NCBI GenBank assembly: GCA_033725935.1
Contig: MU867060.1
Location: forward strand, 1,268,922-1,332,921
DNA: 64,000 nucleotides
From: Cladorrhinum sp. PSN259
Lineage: Eukaryota; Ascomycota; Sordariomycetes; Sordariales; Podosporaceae
Direction: 5' to 3'
Shown: positions 57,478-64,000 of the stretch, in pieces
Layout of the letters: each line of letters begins with the position of its first letter
Numbering within the stretch: position 1 is the first letter of the stretch
Notes under the pieces: model-generated
Seen by the model: the letters and a program-made list of their open reading frames with translations, nothing else
Database searches by the model: none
Told to the model about the DNA's origin: nothing
Position numbers and translations under genes: made by a program

Positions 57478-58611
57478 ATGAATCGGAACACAAAACCAGA
57501 GTCGATGGGAAAGAAGCTCGATGACCGCTTCGAACGCCTCGAGAAGTCACTCGGCGCTTTCGTCGACTCGTTGGCCAAAAACAACCCGTCCGAGAAGCTC
57601 TGCGACGAGCTTATAGAGGCTTCTGGTGAATTACATGGCTGCCTGAAGGAACTCGAGACACACCAAAACAACGTCGAAAAGATCAGGAAGCTCCGCGAAG
57701 AGACCGAGGCTCTCGACTTGCAAACAAAACAGATCATTCAGAACCTCTGGGACATGCGCAAGGAATTAAAGTCCATCCCCACGACATCATACACCGACTC
57801 GAATCCGAAATTCAAATTCACAACCCAAGAGCTTCTTTCCTTCGCCAGGCGCATCTCCCGCAACACCCTCCCACCGCCGGGCGTTACAAACGGCCTCGAC
57901 CTCTCCTCCTCCTCGTCAGCCAACCCTCGCTCACCCACACCAACCAACCCAAACAACACCAACAATCCCTCCGCACCCACACCCAATGCCTCGACCAGCT
58001 TTGCCGGCACACCCTCTGCCTCAACACCAGCAGCGACAGCGGGCACCGGTGCCCCTCCAACGCCTTCCAACGCGAACGGTACTCCTCTTCCCCAGCAGCA
58101 ACAACAACAACAGCCACCACCAGCCTCTCAGCAACCTTCCTCGACACTACCTCAACTTCCCCCTCACTTGGCACCGCAATTAAATCCACACGAGAACGCG
58201 CCGTTCTTCCCCTGGCCAACAATGGAGCAAATTCGGTCGGGCGCACTAATGAAATGTCAAGACCTAATCAACCGCGGCATAGACCCCAAAGGCTACGACC
58301 CAGAAGAAGAGGAACGCAAAAAGAAGGAGGAGGAACAAGCGCGCAAGGAAGCAGACGAGAGAGCAAGACAAGAACGGGCCGAACACGAACGGCGGGTGAG
58401 GGAAGAGAGGGAGAGAATGGCGCAAGAGCGCGAGGCAGCAAGACAGGCTGAGGCTGTGGCGGCTGGAGCTGCTTCTGCTGCAGCCGGGGGCAGCATCAGT
58501 GGTCCTTCTGGAGCAGGGGCGGCAGCGCCACCGGGGTCGTCGTCGGCGACAAGACCGGCGGCTAAGCAGTTTACGTTCTTGGATGACGATGATGACGAGG
58601 ATGAGGATTAG
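57478..58611 (+). CDS. med4: Mediator complex subunit 4 (Med4)
   Basis: One exon, 377 aa. Med4 belongs to the middle module of Mediator, which connects activators with RNA polymerase II. Residues about 11-105 are a helical coiled-coil region (DDRFERLEKSLGAFVDSLAK and following) typical of the Med4 N-terminal half. FTTQELLSFARRISRNTLPP (about 118-137) is the conserved Med4 core signature. A Pro/Thr/Asn/Gln-rich linker with a seven-Gln run follows. The second signature FFPWPTMEQIRSGALM and the helix after it lie near 242-270. A long Glu/Arg/Lys-rich helix (280-325) and an acidic tail (FLDDDDDEDED) end the protein. The order and spacing match filamentous-fungal Med4. Start is the ATG at 57478. 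Confidence 0.9.
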   Translation: MNRNTKPESMGKKLDDRFERLEKSLGAFVDSLAKNNPSEKLCDELIEASGELHGCLKELETHQNNVEKIRKLREETEALDLQTKQIIQNLWDMRKELKSIPTTSYTDSNPKFKFTTQELLSFARRISRNTLPPPGVTNGLDLSSSSSANPRSPTPTNPNNTNNPSAPTPNASTSFAGTPSASTPAATAGTGAPPTPSNANGTPLPQQQQQQQPPPASQQPSSTLPQLPPHLAPQLNPHENAPFFPWPTMEQIRSGALMKCQDLINRGIDPKGYDPEEEERKKKEEEQARKEADERARQERAEHERRVREERERMAQEREAARQAEAVAAGAASAAAGGSISGPSGAGAAAPPGSSSATRPAAKQFTFLDDDDDEDED

Positions 58612-59079
58612 GTCACCTCAAAACTCGCGAAATGTCTCGAGATTTAGCTTAGGCATATCTCTAGAGATTAATTATATGAATAAACTAGCGCAAAACAGCG
58701 GATGAAGGGCGACGTCCTTCACCAGGAACATGAAAAAAGAAGGAACGACAAGAAAAAAAAAAAAAGGAAGGGGCAAGTTTGATTGCCCAAAGCGTGTATA
58801 TCATAATAGATATTGATCTTGATGGTGGTGGCATAATAATCAATTACTCAATAATCTCATCGTAACCACCTTTCTGTCTCTCTTTCGTCATCCTTTTTAC
58901 TTCGTTTCATTCGTCCCAATATGGTAAACTAATGATACAGAAACTGCTTTCACCTCGCATGCATCCAAAAAAAAAAAAAAAAAAAAAGATATCTTTTGTC
59001 CGTTTCCTTTTTTTCCCCTCCCTTCTTCCCTATTTTGGTATTCCCCACTTTCCCCCTACCTTACCACAAACCCGAATGT
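58612..59079. other. Intergenic region between convergent genes
   Basis: 470 bp with A20-like tract near 58968-58986. It contains the 3' UTRs of med4 and the TM9SF gene; no gene is seen. Confidence 0.5.
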
Positions 59080-61077
59080 CTAATCAATCTTGATGGAAGA
59101 GTAAATCTTGCGAACAAAAAGCCAACTAGCAAAGTAGCCGATAGTACCTATGTAAAATACACAGAACATCAGTAAGACAACAAACACAAATTCTAGAAGG
59201 GGAAACATACCAGTCAAAATAAAAAACAAGAAAGCAATCAGAGCGCTGTACCCCAGGTACAGCACGCTCCCCGTAAGCCCCGTCAGCGAGAGCTGCGTAA
59301 CCCAGTAGACCAGCGCGTTCAAAAAGATGTACCCGCCGCTCGCGCCCGCGGCGAGGAAGGCGCGCCACTGCCAGTTGTAATTCTCGGCGCAGAGCAAAAA
59401 GTAAACCATCAGGACGGTAACGGCCGCGGTGGTAATGATCATGAGACCGTAGCAAAGGAACAAGAACCCAAACATGTAGTAGATCCTGCTCATCCAGATG
59501 GAGGTCATGACAAAGTAGAGCTCGACAAAGATGGCGCCGAAGGGCAGGAGACCGACCAGGAGCATGCTCGGGATGGGCTTGAGGTATGTAGTGACGGGTG
59601 GGATCTGGCGGGGAATCTGGTTCGTGCGGACCGGAGGTTCGATGGTCGGGGCGCGGAAGGCAAGCCACGATCCGGCAAAGGAGAGAGGGACGCTGATGAT
59701 GAACCAGATGAGAACCAGGACGAGCATGGTGGTGAAAGGCACGGCTCCGGAGGATGTCTCTGCCCAAAGGAACAGATTGAGAAGGAAGAAGGTCGAGAAC
59801 GCGATGCCGGGGACGAGCAAGGGGGTCAGAATAATGTTGAGCTTCCACTTGTCGCCGTGGAGCGACTTGTACATGCGCGAAGAGGTGTAACCGCCGACAA
59901 AGCCGAGGACGGTGTAGAGTAGGACGATGATGGTTCCCAACGACCCACGGTTGGAAGGAGATAGGAAGCCGAGAAGGGCAAAGGCGATGGTGAAGCCAGT
60001 CATGACGAAGAGCTGCGTGCCGTTACCGAGGAAGACTGAGAGAAGCAGAGGGTGTGAAGGGTTTCTGAAGACGTCGCCGTGGACAAGCTTCCAGCCTGAA
60101 TCCTCCTGAACTCCATCCTCGAGGACCGAGGTCCCGCCGAAGTCTTCGAGGTTGATCTGGTCGAGGCGGTTGTAGCGGGCGATATCCTTCTTCAGGGCGC
60201 GGACGAGAACCGACATGACGGTCAAAACTAAGAAGACGACAATGACGGCAGAGTTGATGAGGGAGAACCATTGAATTTTGGGGTCATATACGTGAAGGTA
60301 CTTGTCCCATCTCGTTGCCCACGCCGTGTCAGACTTCTTCCAGGAGACGCTGTAGGTGAACTGCACCTTGGTATCACCCTCTTCGCTAAGAACCAATTCA
60401 GCGGCATTAGCGTTGCATGATTCTTTGGTAATAGGGCCATTGTATCTTTTCGACTTGGGGTTGACGATAACTCCAACGACGCGGTATTGGCCGGTGCCTG
60501 GGCTGACCTCGTGATACTCGATTTCGATGTCGTAGTGATTGTTGAACTGGGTCAGACCGTCGACGACCTGACCAAGGAAGAATCCAGAAGTAGTGAAGTC
60601 GGAATTGGTGGTGGGATCGTGGGCGGGCTGACCGGCGGGAAGTCCATCCACCAGCCAGTTCAGACTGATGCCGTTTCGGATCTCGTCGTTGACGAAGTAG
60701 GCATTGCCTTGTTTGTAGGTGACTTCGCAGAGCGGCTTGCATGTCTCATCCACTTTCATTTTTAGCTCGAACGGCGACGTCTTTATTCTGTCTCCAAACA
60801 AAATGCTGCCCAAGCTCTCTCCAACACTCTTTGGCCCCTCCGCCGGCTTGCAGAACTGGAACAAGGGGTGGTAATAATCGTAGGACACGACAGAGTGTAC
60901 GACGGATCCCGAATCGCCCATCGCCATCGGTCGGATCGCATTGACGTACAGTGGTACGAGATCATTTTGCTTGTATGATGTGGGCGCAACACCCGGGAGG
61001 TAGAATGCAGACGCAAGCTGCGGTGCGAGGAGGGAGGCGAGCAGCGCCCGTGATGGCGCATGGTTTGTTAATAGCAT
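59080..61077 (-). CDS. Transmembrane 9 superfamily (EMP70-type) protein
   Basis: Exons 61077-59211 and 59147-59080, 644 aa after removing a 63-nt intron (59148-59210). TM9SF/EMP70 proteins are nine-helix proteins of endosome/Golgi membranes involved in trafficking, adhesion and copper homeostasis. A signal peptide (about 1-24, SLLAPQLASA) precedes FYLPGVAPTSYKQNDLVPLY, the family N-terminal signature. A luminal domain of about 250 residues follows with paired Cys, then the first helix (SLINSAVIVVFLVLTVMSVL), the LVHGDVFRNPSHPLLLSVFLG cytosolic signature and eight more helices. The C-terminus SWLFVRKIYSSIKID contains the conserved KxD/E COPI-type retention signal (KID). The intron is a multiple of three and has no stop; unspliced translation would insert 21 hydrophobic residues between LTG and TIGYF, where relatives are continuous. 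Confidence 0.92.
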   Translation of the reverse strand: MLLTNHAPSRALLASLLAPQLASAFYLPGVAPTSYKQNDLVPLYVNAIRPMAMGDSGSVVHSVVSYDYYHPLFQFCKPAEGPKSVGESLGSILFGDRIKTSPFELKMKVDETCKPLCEVTYKQGNAYFVNDEIRNGISLNWLVDGLPAGQPAHDPTTNSDFTTSGFFLGQVVDGLTQFNNHYDIEIEYHEVSPGTGQYRVVGVIVNPKSKRYNGPITKESCNANAAELVLSEEGDTKVQFTYSVSWKKSDTAWATRWDKYLHVYDPKIQWFSLINSAVIVVFLVLTVMSVLVRALKKDIARYNRLDQINLEDFGGTSVLEDGVQEDSGWKLVHGDVFRNPSHPLLLSVFLGNGTQLFVMTGFTIAFALLGFLSPSNRGSLGTIIVLLYTVLGFVGGYTSSRMYKSLHGDKWKLNIILTPLLVPGIAFSTFFLLNLFLWAETSSGAVPFTTMLVLVLIWFIISVPLSFAGSWLAFRAPTIEPPVRTNQIPRQIPPVTTYLKPIPSMLLVGLLPFGAIFVELYFVMTSIWMSRIYYMFGFLFLCYGLMIITTAAVTVLMVYFLLCAENYNWQWRAFLAAGASGGYIFLNALVYWVTQLSLTGLTGSVLYLGYSALIAFLFFILTGMFPLLEFVFVVLLMFCVFYIGTIGYFASWLFVRKIYSSIKID

Positions 61078-61754
61078 CGTGGGTATCTGTAGGTGTAAAA
61101 CTTCTCTGCAGAAGGATGGTTAGGAGTTGCTTCTCGAAGAAAGCCGGAGAGGGGAAGGTCGCATGTACCAGAAGGGAGTTGGAACGTCTCCTTTCTCGTG
61201 TGGTTGCGACGCAGGGGAAGCTTGCGAATCCCTGATGAGTCCTGAATCCTGGAAAGCTCAATGATCGACTTTCCGCTAACAGACCCGCCCGGAAATCCGG
61301 GTTAATAGCAACAAAGAATGTGTTTTGTGCAATGTGTAGAAGCGGTGGAAGATGTGGTAGTTTGGTCAAGGTGAAAAGTATAAAAAAAAAAAAGCCCTAC
61401 TCGTATCGCCGCGCAATGCAATCACAGAAAACGTTACTGTAACAGACAGCTTTCCAAAACAGCTGGCCCGATCCCCAATTGGATTCAGTCAACGTCAGCG
61501 CAGCCTTCCATGCAAGTCCGCCAGTGGGGGCCCCTGCAGTTGGTGACCCCCCCTGTCCTGGAAATGAACTCGATACTAAAATGGAGATAACCGGTAGGGC
61601 CCACAAAAAAATTCGAGTGGGGCAATTGCCTGGCTACAATGAAATGGATTCAAAAACTGAAGGCATCATCACATCAACAACACCATAGTTTCTTTAGACA
61701 TTATCCTAATCCATATATCATTGCCTATTAATCTGTCTCTTCCACCTCGCCCTC
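61078..61754. other. Intergenic region between two minus-strand genes
   Basis: 680 bp comprising the promoter of the TM9SF gene and the 3' UTR of the FMO-like gene. No gene is supported. Confidence 0.5.
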
Positions 61755-63443
61755 TTAAACAATCATTCTTGATTTCTTGGATGGCGGTGGCTGTGCCATC
61801 TTCATCCTTGCTTGAACTTTGAATCCACCCCCTTCACGGAACTCATCCATCCTGCCACCACCCGGGAGCATCAATTCCACCCCAAACAGAATGAAAATTA
61901 CCCATTTCCACCGAAACGGATTAACCGCGACGCACAAAACGAACCATCCAATGAGCTCAACATAGCAAAATATCTCCAGATTCCCAATAAGTGAAGTCGC
62001 CCTTATAACTCTCGTGATATCTACCCCACGCCTCATCCAAAACGGGCTCGCCACCGTTCTGGGTTCCAGCAGAAACATGAACAGAACCCTGGTACACAAT
62101 CCAGTCCGCCAATTCCCGAATCTTCCCCCACTGTTGCGGTGATTGATACAGGCAATCGAAGGGTGATTCGTCGGGAAAGTTCCGAGGAACCAGTTCGGCG
62201 GCTTATATGTGGGAGGGAAGCAGGTACCAGGGAGGAAGGCGGATAACTGTGGTTGCTTGTAGCCCGTTGCCATCACTACCACATCTGCGTCAATATCCTT
62301 CTGAATAATAAGCCTTTTACCTCCTTCCCGAAGCCGAGTGATGGTGACACCAGTGCTGCTAAAATGGTTGATGGTGCAGGTGATCCATTCCGTCTTTAGT
62401 GACCGCAACCGTTCGACGGTATCTGGATCCAACATTGCCACCAGGTCTTCTACATCTCTGCAGAACAGCCTTTGAAGCACAACCGCTGGAATGACTCGAT
62501 TAACCAACCATTCTCCAAATACCAGCACAGCCAGGTCTCCAACAAGGCCCTTGGGTAGAAGTCGCTTCCTCTTCCCTGCCAGCAGGACAGTCGCACTCTT
62601 TGCACCCTCGCTCGCAACAAACTCTAACGCTTCAACCACGCCACTGCCTTCGTTCTCGGCATTATCAATAATCAACACCCTTTTATCCCGCACCTCACAC
62701 TTCTTCATGGTCGCGATAACTTTTGGTTCTGTAATAGTGGGCGGCGGTGTCGGAGTCGTGGGGGTGGAAGCTCTTGCTATTCCTCTTCCTCCTCCTCCAG
62801 CCAGCCTACTCGAGTGCCATACCTCCCCACCTGCCCTCAAAAATCGATCCATCCCCGGCATTCTGGGCAACCTCGGTTCCCCCACCGTCCCTATACAGCA
62901 GATGACTCCGTCGAAGCGGCCGTACCGGGGCGAATTGATGATCCATTTTCCGAGATTGTCTTGATAAATATCTTCGACTTTTGTGTTGAAGATTGTTTTG
63001 GATGGCAGATTGTACTTGTTACAAAGGGCGTCGTCGACTGACGAGGGAAGTATGGAAGGACGGTAGATGGCCAAGTTGAGTTTGAGTGGTGTTGACGAGG
63101 AAGGTGAAGAAGGTGTGGTCGTCGTCCATATCCCACCGTGGATGGGGCCGGATTCGAAGATTACAATGTTGGAGAAGCCATGTCGGATGCAGTGGGCTGC
63201 TGATGTGAGGCCTGTGATGCCTGCGCCGATTATGGCGATTTTGAGGGGAGAGCTGCCGGGGCTGTGGGTATTGGGGGAGTCCGCCGGTGGGGATGATGGG
63301 GAAAGAAAGATGTGGGATATATGGGACAAAAGGGATCCTTTTTCTTCTCTGGCGTAGGAACTGGGAGGCTGGTAATCTTCTTGGAGACGAGACATGATAG
63401 AAAAGTTGCTTGTGGCATCAAATTGCGGGAAAAAAGTTTCCAT
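61755..63443 (-). CDS. Flavin-containing monooxygenase-like protein
   Basis: One exon, 562 aa. FMO-type enzymes use FAD and NADPH to insert oxygen into N-, S- or carbonyl substrates. The FAD Rossmann motif IIGAGITGLTSAAH begins near residue 71, after a Ser/Pro-rich N-terminus. FLRAGGEVWHSSRL corresponds to the FMO/Baeyer-Villiger fingerprint (F-x-G-x3-H). A short Gly/Thr/Pro-rich insert follows it. The second nucleotide-binding strand reads KRVLIIDNAENEGSG, where a canonical GxGxxG is altered to ENEGSG, and VVVMATGYKQP is the ATG(Y) motif. The C-terminal third holds hydrophobic segments (YVELIGWFVLCVAVNPFRWKW) typical of fungal relatives with a membrane-associated tail. Met17 could be an alternative start. 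Substrate unknown. Family membership is secure, activity less so because of the altered NADPH motif. Confidence 0.85.
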   Translation of the reverse strand: METFFPQFDATSNFSIMSRLQEDYQPPSSYAREEKGSLLSHISHIFLSPSSPPADSPNTHSPGSSPLKIAIIGAGITGLTSAAHCIRHGFSNIVIFESGPIHGGIWTTTTPSSPSSSTPLKLNLAIYRPSILPSSVDDALCNKYNLPSKTIFNTKVEDIYQDNLGKWIINSPRYGRFDGVICCIGTVGEPRLPRMPGMDRFLRAGGEVWHSSRLAGGGGRGIARASTPTTPTPPPTITEPKVIATMKKCEVRDKRVLIIDNAENEGSGVVEALEFVASEGAKSATVLLAGKRKRLLPKGLVGDLAVLVFGEWLVNRVIPAVVLQRLFCRDVEDLVAMLDPDTVERLRSLKTEWITCTINHFSSTGVTITRLREGGKRLIIQKDIDADVVVMATGYKQPQLSAFLPGTCFPPTYKPPNWFLGTFPTNHPSIACINHRNSGGRFGNWRTGLCTRVLFMFLLEPRTVASPFWMRRGVDITRVIRATSLIGNLEIFCYVELIGWFVLCVAVNPFRWKWVIFILFGVELMLPGGGRMDEFREGGGFKVQARMKMAQPPPSKKSRMIV

Positions 63444-63870
63444 TGATGAGATGACTGTTTTTACTTGAGAGGGAATTTTTCATGTAGACTTTCATCGCTC
63501 CATTCACTTGCGGGTTAAGGATCACTCAAGGCTTGTAATTTGACGTCATCAAAGTCCATCAGGCGGTTGCACAAACACAAAACAATAAGGCATGTGAAAA
63601 AGTTCCCCCTTTTTCGTCGCAGCCCCCACAATCATTTGGCGCCCTGAGTTCAGGGGGTTTGTTTAAATGTATCTATTCTGTCGCTGACGATATATCAACT
63701 CGTGGGAACACAAGAGCGAGGGGTTTAAAAAGAAGTCTATTTAACTAACAGTCACATGATCGAATTATATCGATTTGCACAAAAATTGTTCTAGCCTCCC
63801 GCACAAGCTATCTTCCTCATCCTGCCACCGTCCTTTGCCAGGACTAGATAGAGAGTTGGGCAGATATTAA
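63444..63870. other. Intergenic region near the right edge
   Basis: 430 bp with the promoter of the FMO-like gene and the 3' UTR of the partial gene. No motif is assigned. Confidence 0.5.
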
Positions 63871-64000
63871 CTAGGCAATAAACATCCGCACCTCCCGCTT
63901 CGCCTTCTGCTCATCTTGATGACCGCCCTCACGCTTCTTCAGCCCAATGAGCCCGTCATAACTCTGAATGGTCCTCGCATAAGCAGCGTTAATCGCGGCC
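63871..64000 (-). CDS. 3' end of an unidentified gene (partial)
   Basis: The last 42 codons of a minus-strand gene that continues beyond the window, ending at TAG 63871-63873. The readable part (SYDGLIGLKKREGG, then a Lys/Glu-rich helix and MFIA at the end) is free of stops to the edge, and C/G-ending codons look coding. I do not recognise the family. Support is limited to an open frame with biased composition. Confidence 0.45.
   Translation of the reverse strand, partial: AAINAAYARTIQSYDGLIGLKKREGGHQDEQKAKREVRMFIA

Noticed and set aside
1..64000. 5S rRNA genes, CRISPR arrays, polyketide or peptide synthetase genes, retrotransposon LTRs
   Set aside because: Looked for by eye on both strands; no matching signatures were found.

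Overview
The window reads as nuclear DNA of a filamentous ascomycete, most likely a sordariomycete. Genes carry short introns of about 50-90 bp with GT(A/G)AGT or GTATGT donors and CTRAY-type branch points. Gene-rich blocks alternate with long gene-free stretches. The gene set is typical of Pezizomycotina: a LaeA-type methyltransferase, nitronate monooxygenase, a tannase/feruloyl esterase, proteins of the STAND-N/ubiquitin-like and DUF7580-like families, and an impala-like Tc1 element. Most genes are multi-exon, so CDS ends below are the outer limits and exon coordinates are in the evidence text.

Layout. 0-13 kb: ATP synthase subunit g, a LaeA-like methyltransferase, a 5-kb gene-free stretch with a 17-bp minisatellite, and an APC-family permease. 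14-24 kb: the SSU-processome WD protein Utp4, then 4.8 kb without genes that holds a 10-N assembly gap bounded by poly-G/poly-C, then a Png1-type peptide N-glycanase. 25-31 kb: a ferric reductase and a Ctr copper transporter in head-to-head arrangement (probably reductive metal uptake), followed by a 3-beta-HSD-fold dehydrogenase. 32-40 kb: a secreted amidase, a 69-aa Cys-rich intracellular protein, a secreted protein built of four copies of an unfamiliar Cys module, and a nitronate monooxygenase.

41-52 kb looks like an accessory pocket. It contains a decayed DUF7580-like gene with a tRNA-like sequence inside it, a secreted tannase-family esterase, a STAND-N/ubiquitin-like-domain gene broken by a 7-bp tandem duplication, a WSC-domain membrane protein of inverted topology, and a complete Tc1/impala-type transposon whose transposase is stopped by one RIP-compatible TGG-to-TAG change.

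53-64 kb is again core genome: a small conserved low-complexity protein, Alg10 glucosyltransferase, complex III subunit Qcr10 (six exons for 95 codons), Mediator subunit Med4, a TM9SF/EMP70 protein with a stop-free 63-nt intron, an FMO-like monooxygenase, and the 3' end of an unidentified gene at the right edge.

Functional links: mitochondrial energy genes (atp20, qcr10), metal uptake (ferric reductase with Ctr), glycoprotein synthesis and turnover (alg10, png1) and secreted hydrolases. No secondary-metabolite backbone gene, CRISPR array or rRNA gene was seen.
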